From Hemerocallis citrina (lineage: Eukaryota > Streptophyta > Magnoliopsida > Asparagales > Asphodelaceae), in contig CM030358.1 of the NCBI GenBank assembly GCA_017893485.1, positions 255,741,477 through 255,805,476 of the forward strand: a DNA stretch of 64,000 nt, read 5' to 3'. The notes beneath the pieces are model-generated. The model was not told the DNA's origin. It searched no databases and worked only from the letters and a program-made list of their open reading frames with translations. A program made the position numbers and the translations under genes. Positions 31,851 through 43,690 of this stretch are shown here, piece by piece. Numbering within the stretch: position 1 is the first letter of the stretch; each line of letters starts with the position of its first letter.

Positions 31851-34800
31851 CATGCCTCCTAGGAAAGTCAGATCAAGGGGGTCCAACCGAGGACCCAACC
31901 CTGATCAGCAGCAAGAAGTCCCCCCTAATCCCGCTTAGCAACAAGGGCAACTTCCCCCTACCGCGGAAGACCTGCTCCAACAAGACCTTCCTCCTCCTAA
32001 TCAGCCACCCCCGAAGGGTCCTAACCCTCAAAAACAGCCTCTTCACCAAGAGCACGTCTCCATCCACAATGCCTCTACGGACTCTATGGCCTCCCATCAT
32101 CCCCGAGCCTCTGGTCGCCATAATACAGTCCTCAACCGCCAGAACGATGATGACCTTCGCCACCACCTGGATGAGAAGCGGGCTCGAGAGGGAACCTCCC
32201 GCCAACACCGTCCGGACGAGCGGTACCCTCGCCACCAGGAGTAGGTCCCCTAACCGAAGGGGTCGGAAAGAATCCCCCGAGCACTACCGAAGAAGGCCAC
32301 ACTCCCCTACAGGTCGGCAACCGCCCAGGAACAATGAGGCACCCATCACACGTGCCGAGTTCCAGCAGTTCCAAGCATCCGTCCTACAAGCTCTTAACCT
32401 CCGTCCCAACACCAACGCACCCAAGGCTCCATCTCCTCACCCGGTCCGAAGCCCTCGCCGACGGTCTCCCTCTCCTCGTCCTACTCCTAGCAACTCCCGG
32501 CGTACCCCAAGTCCTCGTCGCTCCCGAAGTTACCATCGTCGTAGCCCTCGCTCTCCCTCATACGAAGACGAGTCTAGGGGCTCAGCTGATTACCGTCGGA
32601 GGGATGACACCATGTACCGCCGTCTTCATGAAGTAGAGAGGCGCCTGGGCCAGATAGACCGAGAAGAGGAGCTTAGGGGGAGGACCCTACGTCCTAGCCG
32701 ACCCCCTTTCTCCCGAACCATAGTGGATGCACCTGTGCCGTTCGGCTTCAAACCTCCTTACACCGGGGAGACCGATCCAGTTGATCACATCGAAAGCTTT
32801 AAGACTTTGATGCTCCTGCATCAAGCTTCCGATGCCCTCCTCTGCAAAACCTTCCCCGCAACTCTCAAGGGACCAGCTCGAGAATGGTACTCTCGCCTTG
32901 TCCCCTCCTCAATATTCTCCTTCGAGCAGTTCGAAACCCTCTTCGTCACCCATTTCGTAAGCAGCCGTAGGGCTGAGAAGACCAGCATCTCCCTATTGCA
33001 CCTCCACCAGAAGAAGGGAGAGAAATTGAGAGACTATGTGAAAAGGTTCACAATTGAAGTCCGGTCAATAGCATCCCTCGACCAGTCGGTCGCTGCGGCA
33101 GCATTTTAATCTAATGTCCTCAATTCCAACCTCCGCTCCTCCCTCACCAAGAAGCCACGACAGAACTTTTCCGACCTCCTTCGCAGCGAAAAGTACATCC
33201 GGACCGAAGAGGCCGAGCAGCGACCCAACTGGGAGGGGTCTTCCTCCGGGTTTAAGAGAAAGGGAACAGAAGAGGAAGGAGCCAAGAAGCTCCAAAAGGA
33301 TAATGCCGGCCAGCGCTGACCTCCCCCCAGATTCGAGAAGTTCACTCCCCTCACAACTAATGTCTCAACCATTCTCATGGAAGTCGAAAAGGAAGGGATC
33401 ATACCTCCGGCACCCAGGATGAACACCCCCGCTAAGAAAAGAGATAAAGAGAAATAGTGCCGTTATCACTGGGACCATGGGCATGACACCAACGATTGTC
33501 GCGCCTTAAAGAATGAGATCGAAGCCCTTATCCAGAGAGGGCAGCTGACCAGGTTTGTAAGAAAGGACCGAGCCGAACTTCCTCCCCCGCCTCGGGGGGC
33601 TAACAAGCGTCCAGAACGAGAAGAGACGCCTGACTTTGAGGAAGAACGAGTCCTCTACCTCATCCATGGGGGCCCAATAGGGGGCTCCTCCAACTCCTCT
33701 CGGAAAGCATTCATAAGGAAAGTCCATTCGGTCCGAACCACCCCTCCTCCCAAAGGCCTCGGAGTGCCCGTCACATTCTCCGACGAAGATCTTGAAGGTG
33801 TCCGCACCCCTCATTGTGATGCACTCGTCATCAGTCTCCACATGGCGAATTTCAAAGTGGAGAGGATCCTAGTGGATAATGGCAGCTCCGTAAACATCCT
33901 CTTTCTCGCCGCTTTCAAAGGGCTAAAGCTCTCCCGAGACAGACTCAAGCCCGCCGGCTACACTCTCCATGGGTTCACGGGAGTTCCGGTGACTATTGAA
34001 GGGGTGATCACCCTCGATGTAACTGCCGGCCAAACTCCTACCACCCGAACGGAGCCAATGGACTTCATGGTGGTGGATGTCCCTGCCGCCTACAACGTCA
34101 TATTGGGTCGGCCCGGCCTTGCAGCTCTGGAAGCCGTCCCCTCAGCATACCATCTTAAGATGAAATTTCCCACCCGGTCTGGGGTCGGGGAAGTAAGGGG
34201 CAATCAGGAGACGGCCAGAAAGTGCTACATGACCTCTATCCTCGGACCCGTCCTCTCCTTAGAAACTCTGGAAATCCCTCAAGATACTGCTCGGCCGACC
34301 TCCGAGCCGGCAGACGAATTGGAGGAAGTGCTCTTCTCTGAGCAGGAGCCGGCCCGCAAGTTCTTTGTTAGCAAGACCCTCCCGTCCGCCCTATACTCAG
34401 ACATTGTACAATGCATCCGAAGGAACCAAGACCTCTTCGCTTGGTCAGCTGCAGATATGCCCGGCATCTCCGAAGAGCTTCTAGTCCACCGCCTAAGCAT
34501 TGATCCGGGGTCCAAACCGGTTCAGCAGAAGAGGCGCAAGTTCGCCCCCGAGCGTCAGCTCGCTATAAAAGAGGAGGTAGACAAGCTCTTGAAGGCCCGA
34601 TTCATACAGGAGGTGAACTATCCTGAGTGGCTGTCGAATGTAGTAATGGTGAAGAAGTCCAATGGGACTTGGAGGATTTGTATTGATTTCACCGACCTCA
34701 ACAAGGCTTGCCCCAAAGACCCCTTCCCTCTACCGAGTATTGACACTCTGATTGACGCAACCTCGGGACATGAGCTCCTCAGCTTCATGGATGCCTTCTC

Positions 34801-37564
34801 AGGTTACAATCAGATAAGAATGTTCCCTCCGGATATCCCGAAGACATCTTTTGTGACCGACCAAGGCCTCTATTGCTACAGAGTCATGCCGTTCGGCCTC
34901 AAGAATGCAGGTGCAACATACTAACACCTCGTCAACAAGGTTTTCCAGGCCCAGATCGGCCGGAACATGGAAGTGTACGTTGACGACATGCTTGTAAAAA
35001 GCATCCGAGGTGTTGATCATGTGGCTGACCTCCAAGAAGCATTTGACGTTTTGAGAAAGCACAATATGAGACTTAACCCGAACAAGTGTGTGTTCGGCAT
35101 CTCATCAGGGAAGTTCCTCAGCTTCATGGTTAGCCAACGAGGAATAGAAGCAAACTCGGAGAAGATCAAGGCCATATTGGATATGGCCCCTCCCAGAAAT
35201 GTTAAAGAAGTTCAAAGATTAACAGGCCGCCTCGCCGCCAAAGGGCGCTTTCTCTCAAAGTCCGGGGAAAAATGCCTCCCCTTCTTCAAGGCCCTCAGGG
35301 GGGCTAAAGGATTCGAATGGGGGTAGCAGCAACAGGAGTCCTTCGACCAGCTCAAGGCGTACCTCGTCAATCCTCCTCTTCTCAGCAAACCGATCCCTGG
35401 CGAACCCCTTTACCTCTACCTGGCAGCCTCCGAGCAGACTCTCAGTGCAGTTTTAGTAAGGGAAGAAGACCGGGCTCAGAAGCCCATCTACTATGTCAGC
35501 AAAGTTCTTCGGGACGCCGAGCTCCGGTACCCGAAGATTGAGAGAATGGCCTATGCCCTGGTGATGGCCGCGAGAAAGCTTCGCCCGTACTTTCAGTCCC
35601 ATTCGGTGGTCGTTCTTACCGACCAGCTGCTAAAACAGGTTCTTCACAAGCCCGAGACTTCGGGTCGCCTTATGAAATGGTCGATCGAGCTGAGCCAACA
35701 TGATATAACTTATCAGCCTCGGACCGCAATCAAAGTTCAGGCACTCGCCGAATTCATAGTTGAGAGCACAATTCCCGAGTCCAGCCAAATAGTGAAGGGA
35801 ACACCCGTCTGGTTGGTTTATGTTGACGGATCCTCTTGCAACGAGGGAAGCGGGGCAGGGGTCATCCTGGCAGGCCCAGATGACTTTATCCTCCTATACT
35901 CCCTCCGTATAAACTTCAAAGCCTCGAACAACGAAGCTGAATACGAGGCGCTCATAGCCGGCCTTGGAATGGCCCGAAATGCAGGAGCACAACGCCTGCG
36001 GATCTTCAGCGACTCTCAGTTCGTCGTCAATCAGGTCCTCGGCGAGTATGAAGCCCACGATGACAGGATGGTTAAATACTTGGAGAAAGTCAAAAGCCTC
36101 ATGGCACTGTTTGAGGAGGCCCTCATCCAAAGGATCCCCAGAGAAGAAAATGCTCAAGCCGACGCCCTATCCAAATTAGCCTCCTCTTCCCTTCAAGGCC
36201 TCGAACAGACTGTGTTGATAGAAGTCCTCCTGAAGCCGAGCATAGAGGACGATACGCTCGACTCCGTTGAAACATTGCCTGTCCTCCTCGAAGACAATTG
36301 GATGAAACCCCTCGTCGAATTTTTAAAGGACGGACTCCTTCCCGAAGATCCGAAGGAAGCACGGAGAGTAAGAACCCGAGCCGAGCGTTATACACTAATC
36401 GGAGGCATCCTCTATAAACGCTCTTTCACACAGGTAGACGGACGACCCTACCTGAGGTGCCTCTCCCCCGGGCAAGCCAACTACGCCCTGCAAGAACTTC
36501 ATGAGGGCATCGGCGGGGCCCATTCTGGCTCCAGAGCCCTGGCGCGCAAAGTGTTAAACTACGGGTATTTCTGGCCCACACTCCTCCGGGACGCCGAACG
36601 ACACGTTCGGCAATGCAGCTCCTGTCAGAAGCACTCCGACATCCGACGCCTTCCACAAGCACCACTCGCCTCCCTGTCAAGTCCGATCCCCTTCGCAATG
36701 TGGGGGATGGATTTACTAGGGCCGTTTCCGCCAGCCCCCGGACAGCTCAAGTTCCTAGTGGTGGCGATCGACTATTTCGCGAAATGGATAGAGGCCGAGC
36801 CCCTGGCCACGATTACCGAAAACATGGTTGTTCAATTCTTCTGGAAGAGCGTGATCTGCCGATTTGGCGTCCCCAGGGTCCTAATCACCGATAACGGAAC
36901 GCAGTTCACTGGGGCTGCCTTCCGATCTCTATGTGAAGACCTCGCCATACAACACCGATTCTCCTCCGTCTCTCATCCTCAGTCCAACGGCCAGGCCAAA
37001 AATGCCAACTGACAGATCCTCTCCGGCTTTAAGAAAAGGTTAGACAAATGCTCCAAAGGCTTGTGGGTCGATCAGCTTCCCAACGTGCTCTGGAATTACC
37101 GCACCACGAAGCGGACCCCAACAGGAGAGAGCCCATTCAATCTCACCTACGGATCCGAGGCCTTCATCCCCCTAGAAGTCGGGTTACCCTCTCCTCGCCT
37201 GATAGCTTATGAAGAAGAACAGAACGCTAAGGAGCTCAGAGCATGTCTAGATTTGATAGCCGAAATCCGAGAGAGAGCTGCCATACGCCAGCAAACTTAC
37301 CGAAGAAGGATCGAGCTAGCGTACAACAAAAGAGTCCGCCCAACGGACCTCAAAGAAGGGGACCTGGTCCTCCGAAAGTTGGCCGTCTCGTTCCCAAGTC
37401 AGAAAAGCAAATTGGCCCCGAAATGGAAGGGGCCTTACAAGATTTCCAAAGAAATCCGCCCCGGCACATACAGACTAGAAGATCTCGAAGGCAGGGAGAT
37501 TCCCAGTACTTGGAATGCCGACCATCTCTTAAAATACCGAGAGAGAGCAACAACGCCTCTCTAA
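31851..37564 (+). pseudogene. Gypsy element 1 gag-pol, multiple nonsense codons
   Basis: The start ATG at 31851 is stopped by TAG at 31936, and the frame changes near 32240. From there one frame runs to 37564 broken only by stops at 33107, 33317, 33455, 34922, 35324 and 37010. Domains in order: gag (about 32700-33110, PVDHIESFKTLM ... LKGPAREWYSRL), a CHHC knuckle near 33458-33500, aspartic protease (VDNGSSVNILF, near 33870), reverse transcriptase with YVDD near 34976, first RNase H (LYLAAS where Asp is usual), second RNase H (YVDGSS, NNEAEYEAL, SDSQ; 35815-36180), integrase with zinc-binding HHCC, then GMDLLG and TDNGTQF. The third acidic integrase residue is Lys (AAA, 36998-37000), so integration is disabled too. 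The last part is a chromodomain-less integrase tail. Confidence 0.92.
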
Positions 37565-37734
37565 GTAATTCGAGATGTCGAACCGTTCCTTTCCTGTTAC
37601 TCGTAGTAATTTTCTTTTATTTTTTTCTTGTAATAACGGCTAGCAACTTTAGAAGCAGCCGATCAGTGGATATTAATAAATAAAGTTTTTACATATTTTT
37701 GCTACTGTTTACATCTCTCTGCTTTTTAACTCTT

Positions 37735-38533
37735 CAATCTAACGATGGTTCGGAGTTCAACACTTGGCTCGATTCTACTTCGCAAGTTCGCTTCTAAGTG
37801 GGCTAGAAGTAGTTCGCCATTCGGAATTGCTCCCACAACTGTTGAACTAATCTAACGATGGTTCGGAGTCCAATACTTGGCTCGATTCTACTTCGTAAGT
37901 TCGCTTCTAAGTGGGCTAGAAGTAGTTCGCCATTCGGAATTGCTCCCACAACTGTTGAACTAATCTAGCGATGGTTCGGAGTCCAACACTTGCCTCGATT
38001 CTACTTCGCAAGTTCGCTTCTAAGTGGGCTAGAAGTAGTTCGCCATTCGGAATTGCTCCCACAACTGTTGAACTAATCTAACGATGGTTCGGAGTCCAAC
38101 ACTTGGCTCGATTCTACTTTGCAAGTTCGCTTCTAAGTGGGCTAGAAGTAGTTCGCCATTCGGAATTGCTCCCACAACTGTTGAACTAATCTAGCGATGG
38201 TTTCGAGTCTAACACTTGGCTCGATTCTACTTCGCAAGTTCGCTTCTAAGTGGGCTAGAAGTAGTTCGCCATTCGGAATTGCTCCCACAACTGTTGAACT
38301 AATCTAACGATGGTTCGGAGTCCAACACTTGGCTCGATTCTACTTCGCAAGTTCGCTTCTAAGTGGGCTAGAAGTAGTTCGCCATTCGGAATTGCTCCCA
38401 CAACTGTTGAACTAATCTAGCGATGGTTCGGAGTCCAACACTTGGCCCGATTCTACTTCGCAAGTTTGCTTCTAAGTAAGCTGGAAGTAGCTCGCCATTC
38501 GGAATTGCTCCCACAGCCGTTGAACTAATCTAA
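37735..38533. repeat. 113-bp tandem repeats after pol, element 1
   Basis: Seven copies of a 113-bp unit (starts near 37743, 37856, 37969, 38082 and so on), the last degraded. Each unit reads GGTTCGGAGTCCAACACTTGG ... GAATTGCTCCCACAACTGTTGAA and contains inverted arms CTACTTC...GAAGTAG able to form a hairpin. It follows the pol 3' UTR (ATTAATAAATAAAG near 37671) and is homologous to the 115-bp repeats of element 2. Confidence 0.92.
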
Positions 38534-38994
38534 CCCAACACTTGGTCCGATTCGACTTCGGAAATTCGCTCCCAAGCAAACTAGGAGTGGTTCGACACCC
38601 GGATCACTTCCGCAACCGTCGAGCCGCTCTAGCAACAATCCGAGGCCAAACACTTGAGCTTGGTAAAGTCTCACACTTCGCCATTCAGCTTACCTCGCGA
38701 GATTGCAAGAGTGGGCGCCGGGGAGAAAGCTCGACACCACTGGCCGAACACTCACCTCACCGATCGACAAACAAGCAAGCAGCCGACTTAGAAGCCTCGG
38801 CGCAGCAAACAATAGTCACGATAGTAAAGAGCACACAAGTTCGGCAACAACATTTTATTGATAGATTGGATGCGATACAAAGACGGACACAGCGGGATTA
38901 CAAGTCGTTAAAAAGAAAACTACAATGCCGACTTATTACACTTGGCTAAAAAAAAAGAAGAAAAAATACACAGAAGCTCTCGGAGTCGACGACT

Positions 38995-39915
38995 TCAGCG
39001 CTTTTTCGGGGCCGGGGCGTTCCGCTTCAAAGACACTCGAGAGTGACGACGCTTGTCTCCGGAGCGCGACCCCAAGCCAGCGAATTGAGACGTATCCTCG
39101 GCGCCGCTTCTAGTAGCCACTCCGACGGATGCTCCGCTCGACAAAATTGCTACCGAGCTCTGCGCGTCCCCCGGACTAGGATGGCCGATCCGCTGACGGG
39201 TCGCCATCTCGTAGAAGGTAATGCCCTGATCACTCTCCGCGCGAGTGCACGACATGCTTCGGACGTTGATTGGTCCCGAATGCGGCTTAAGACGAGCCAC
39301 TTCTGCCTCCAACTCCGAGATCCGATCACGCAACGAGTCGTCTTTGACGTTAACTTCGAAACGAGGGGGTATCGCGGAGTCCGGAACTCCTGATCGACTG
39401 GCTATGAGGCACCGAAGATGGGTGACCTCGATGCTTTTATCCACCGTCGCTCTCTTCAGCGCTTCGACCTCGGCTGTCAACTGGACCCGTTCGGTCGTCA
39501 GCTTGGCCACTTCGGCCGTTAGCCCCTCGCCCTCCCTCCGAAGCTTCGTCTCTACGGAGTGCAGATGCTGTATCTCGGAAAGCAAGTCGTCCCTCTCCGC
39601 TGTTATTTTGGACAAATTATGATGGATGCATTGAATCCGAATCTCATTACTGAAAGCAGTTGGCGAAAAGTCACCTTCTCCTGTCGGAGTCATGTCGGCG
39701 ATTCGGCTCTCCAGATGACGAATTTCGATGTCTCGCCGGCCGAGGACGAGCTGAAGATGGTTCCGCTCACTTTCGGCTCGGCGCAACCCGACCTCGACTT
39801 CATACAGCCGCTCTCGGCACTTGGCCAGACACAACCTCGTCGCCCCGAGGCCGGCCTCGGTTCGAGCCTCCTCGTTCGAGCGAATTGCCTCGGCATCTGG
39901 GTCAACTACCACGAG
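38995..39915 (-). CDS. Antisense ORF 2, coiled-coil exon, element 1
   Basis: A 307-codon open exon on the strand opposite gag-pol, ending in a stop at 38995. It is preceded by TTTTTTCAG, a good acceptor whose last base is 39916; an ATG at 39987 also opens the frame. Most of the protein is Glu/Leu/Arg-rich heptads (TAEVAKLTTERVQLTAEVEAL). The C-terminus is basic (RVSLKRN...PKKR) and is shared with the decayed copy in element 2 (RVSLKRS...). No catalytic domain is recognised. It lies downstream of antisense ORF 1; whether the two are spliced together or separate transcripts cannot be decided from sequence. Confidence 0.65.
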   Translation of the reverse strand, partial: LVVVDPDAEAIRSNEEARTEAGLGATRLCLAKCRERLYEVEVGLRRAESERNHLQLVLGRRDIEIRHLESRIADMTPTGEGDFSPTAFSNEIRIQCIHHNLSKITAERDDLLSEIQHLHSVETKLRREGEGLTAEVAKLTTERVQLTAEVEALKRATVDKSIEVTHLRCLIASRSGVPDSAIPPRFEVNVKDDSLRDRISELEAEVARLKPHSGPINVRSMSCTRAESDQGITFYEMATRQRIGHPSPGDAQSSVAILSSGASVGVATRSGAEDTSQFAGLGSRSGDKRRHSRVSLKRNAPAPKKR

Positions 39916-40182
39916 CTGAAAAAAGATCAAAGTAATCAGCAAAAAGATCGAACACTGCCGGAGCACCACACTTTGAAAAATTTCCAAAAAACAAGAAACT
40001 TTCGAGACAAGAAGAGAATATTTGGCGAAAAGGGGGCGAAAAGGGGGGCAATCCGAACACCGACACTTGCAAAAATTTTCTTTTCATTCGTTTCAAAAAG
40101 CAGTGGTGGCCAGTCCGCTATTAGGCGTTACAATGAGTGAAAAGAAAAGAACAAAAAAAAAACAAGAAAATGAGGAGCGGAG

Positions 40183-42297
40183 TCAAGGCGCGACCTCTTT
40201 CCCCGGGCGACGAGTTCGAGTGGGGGTCGACTTCTCCGAAGGGGACGCCACCGCCAGCGGAGTGATCGCGGTACTGGGGACCTCTTCAGTGACCCCGGCC
40301 CCGGTGTCGGCTTCGTCATCCCCCTCCTCCTCCTCTTCCCCTTCGGACTCAAGGTCGAAACCCTCGACGTGGCCGGGGAATAGCCTCCACCCCGAGACGT
40401 CCACCTCGGGGTACTCCTTCGACACCCGGTCGATGGCAGCGGCGAAGGCCTTTGCCATGTTCTGGGCGAGGAACCCCTGCGCCTTCTCCAGGGTCGCATC
40501 CTCCGCTGCCTTCACAGCCGCCGCCTTGGCTGCCTCTGCTTCGGCCAGCTGCTTAGCCGACCCCTCCTTCTGGCGAAGGAGCTCGCCCTCCAACCTTATC
40601 TCCTTGGCTTCGAGGTGCACCATCCTCGCCGACCTGCCCTCGTGCTCGACGCAGAGTTTGTCGAGCTCGTTCGACAGCCGAGCTTTTTTGTTCCGAGCTT
40701 GGTCGGACTCTTGCTTCAGCTCCTTCTCCAGAGCTGTCAACCTCTCGGTGAGGTGGCCGAAGTGGACGATGATCTGTAGCAAAGAAGAACGAAGAGAGTT
40801 AGAAAAACTTGGGCTATGGGAGTACAATGAATCAAGGAAGCTCGAGGCTTACCGACACCGCCGAACGAGCGATCTCGATCACGTCGTCGCCCTCTCTCCC
40901 GGCCTCCATGGCGGCTTGGTCTTTCAGAGTGGCGAGGTGCTTGACGACCTGCATGCTCGCCAGCGAGTTCCCGAGGAACCCATCATGCCTCCGGACTTGC
41001 CAGTTCGGAATGTGAATCCTCTTGTGTTCCTCCGTCAGGAGCTCCTCTCCTGCCACCGTCAGCGGCGGCATCGGCATAGCGAGGGCGGCGGCGATGGGGA
41101 ACTCGCCCACAGATGCTGGAGCTGAAGTCCCCACCACGGTGACAACCGGACTGTCGAGGACCTCCACCTCCTCAACAGAGGCCGCAATCCTCGGAGCCTT
41201 CGAGGTCGAGGGCAGCTTGGACGCAACCCTCTTGCGCTTCTTAGGCGCCTTGCTTGCGAGTTCTGCCCTGAGCACCAGTACTGCGTCGTAGTCCATGGTT
41301 TCTGCATCAAAGGCGAAAATTGGTTAACACATTGAAAACAACAAGGAAGAGAGTACGGAAAATAAAAACTTGACGAGAGCCGCGTACTGGGATCTACGTG
41401 GCAGAGCCCTCCCTTGTAGAGGATGTCCTCCGTCAGCTCCCTCCAATCATACTTCGGCCGATCAAGGAGAATCCGGACCGCCTCTTCTTCTTCTACAGTG
41501 AGCTTCGGGATCGCCCTCGTCCTCTTCGGCACCCCTTCTATCCAATTCGAAGGGATCGGCCAAGCCTCTCGACTCTGCACAACCAACCACTTCTCTCGCC
41601 AGTGCTTAATGGAGTCGGGGCATACGACGAGCCTGCCGCCGTGCCTCGGAGTCAAGTAATACCGGTACTCCGACTTATTCCCTTGGTGGAGCCGGTATAA
41701 TGTCCGAAGCACGTTCAGCTGCGGCTCGATCCCCGTGGCCTGGCAGTGGAGAACAAAACCATTTATCACTCGCCACGCGTTCGGCATGAGTTGGATGGGG
41801 CTGACCCCGAACCAACTCACCACGGTAACGGCAAATGCGTGGAGAGGTAGCCGAGTACCAGCGATGAAGGCGTCGACCGGCCAGCAACACATCGTCACTG
41901 GCAGCGGCGAGTTGGCCCTAACTCCGGGGCCCGGCAGCATAAGCTCGTACTCCTCCGGGATGAGAAAGGAATCCCGGATCACTGCCAAATCCTCCTCGCG
42001 CAAGATCGACGCCGCCTCGTCCGCCTCCGTCGTCTCCCTCGCGGCGTTCTCCTCGAAGGACCTTCCCCTCCCATGGACGATCTGCTCGGCCTGATCCTCC
42101 GGGAGCTGCCTAACTCTATGGAGCCCTGTCAACGGCCCTGGCAGTTGTCCGAACTCCCCCATCCTCTTCGGATCCTCGACGATCGAATCCTTGCCGAACA
42201 CCTTCTTGCCCTTAGTCGGAGTCGGAGTCGAATCCTCGACGACTTCAAGGGAGGGCTCGGACCAAGAGACTTCTTCGGAGACAGAAGCAACAGACAT
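40183..42297 (-). CDS. Antisense ORF 1, PF04195-like, three exons, intact
   Basis: Exons are 42297-41388, 41301-40853 and 40773-40183. Both introns are GT...AG (donors GTACGC and GTAAGC, acceptors GATGCAG and GCTACAG), phases 1 and 0. Joined length is 649 codons with no internal stop. Exon 1 carries the domain known as putative gypsy-type transposon (PF04195): LPGPGVRANSPLP, LPLHAFAVTVVSWFGVSPIQLMPNAWR, HCQATGIEPQLNVLRTLY, EYRYYLTPR. Exon 2 has a Lys/Arg-rich stretch (KAPKKRKR) resembling a nuclear signal. Exon 3 is a long coiled coil ending in an acidic run. Extra antisense ORFs between pol and the 3' LTR are a known Tat-lineage feature with unknown function. Element 2 conserves the first intron position and phase. 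Confidence 0.82.
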
Positions 42298-42699
42298 AAT
42301 TTATAAATTACCTTGAGGGAGATAGCCGCCGGAAAACTTTGCCGGAATCAAACGTCGACCACCGGAAGAATTCGCCTGAGCACAAGAAACCGTCTGAGCA
42401 AAAGAGAGGAGAAATGAGAAATGAGAGAGGGGGGTGAGGATTTATAGAGAGGCATGCTCCAAACGAGGTTAATGGGCCTGTACGACCGGCCTATTTACAC
42501 AAAACGACAGAGCGACCTCAATCGTTGCCTTGCTAACCACGCCAAATCATGAGTTGCATTTAATGCGCGCCCCATCTGATGGAAGCCAAGAGGTCACCGC
42601 AATTAATAAACGTCCCATCTGTCAGAGTTGTCAGAAGTTGTCAGAGGTTCAGAAGGCACACAGTAGATACGAACTCCTATGACGAAAACGACAAGTTGT

Positions 42700-43690
42700 G
42701 GACCTCGGCACCAGCTGCCGTGCATTCTTGACACCGACCCTGTTACGGGGAAAAAATCAAGCTCGGCACCCACAGCCGAGCGTTCGTGGAACCGACCTCG
42801 TTACGGGAAAAATTCGAGTTCGGCACCCACTGCCGAGCGTTCGTGGAACCGACCTCGTTATGGGGAAAAATTCGAGTTCGGCACCCACTGCCGAGCGTTC
42901 GTGGAACCGACCTCGTTACGGGGGAAAAATTCAAGCTCGGCACCAGCTGCCGAGCGTTCTTGACACCGACCCTGTTACGGGGGAAAAATCAAGCTCGGCA
43001 CCCACAGCCGAGCGTTCATGGAACCGACCTCGTTACGGGAAAAAATTCGAGCTCGACACCAGCTGCAGAGCGTTCTTGACACCGACCCCGTTACGGGGAA
43101 AAATTCGAGTTCGGCACCCACTGCCGAGCGTTCGTGGAACCGACCTCGTTACGGGGAAAAATTCGAGTTCGGCACCCATCTGCCGAGCGTTCTTGACATC
43201 GACCTCGTTACGGGGAAAAATTCAAGCTCGGCACCAGCTGCCGAGCGTTCTTGACACCGACCTCGTTACGGGAAAAATTCGAGTTCGGCACCCACTATCA
43301 AGCGTTCGTGGAACCAACCTCGTTACGGGGAAAAATTCGAGTTCGGCACCCACTGCCGAGCGTTCGTGGAACCGACCTCGTTACGGGAAAAAATTCGAGT
43401 TCGGCACCCACTGCCGAGCGTTCGTGGAACCGATCTCGTTACGGGGAAAAATTCGAGTTTGGCACCCACTGCCGAGCGTTCTTGACACCGACCTCGTTAT
43501 GGAGAAAAATTCGAGTTCGGCACCCACTGCCGAGCGTTCGTGGAACCGACCTCGTTACGGGGAAAAATTCGAGTTCGGCACCCACTGCCGAGCGTTCGTG
43601 GAACCGACCTCGTTACGGGGAAAAATTCGAGTTCGGCACCCACTGCCGAGCGTTCTTGGCACCGACCTCGTTACGGGGAAAGATTGGACC
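42700..43690. repeat. 58-bp tandem repeats, element 1
   Basis: About 17 copies of a 58-bp unit (ACCTCGTTACGGGGAAAAAT, TCGAGTTCGGCACCC, GCCGAGCGTTC). Since 58 leaves remainder 1 on division by 3, a long ORF cycles through three versions of the peptide; it is not a real protein. The array lies upstream of the antisense gene and before the 3' LTR. It is CG-rich compared with its flanks. Confidence 0.92.

Noticed and set aside
32069..32374. Alternative and antisense ORFs in the gypsy gag region
   Set aside because: Shadows of the Arg/Pro-rich gag coding sequence; the sense frame has the family homology.
37735..38533. Regular repeats resembling a CRISPR array
   Set aside because: Plant context; the whole 113-bp unit is repeated with no unique spacers and no cas genes.
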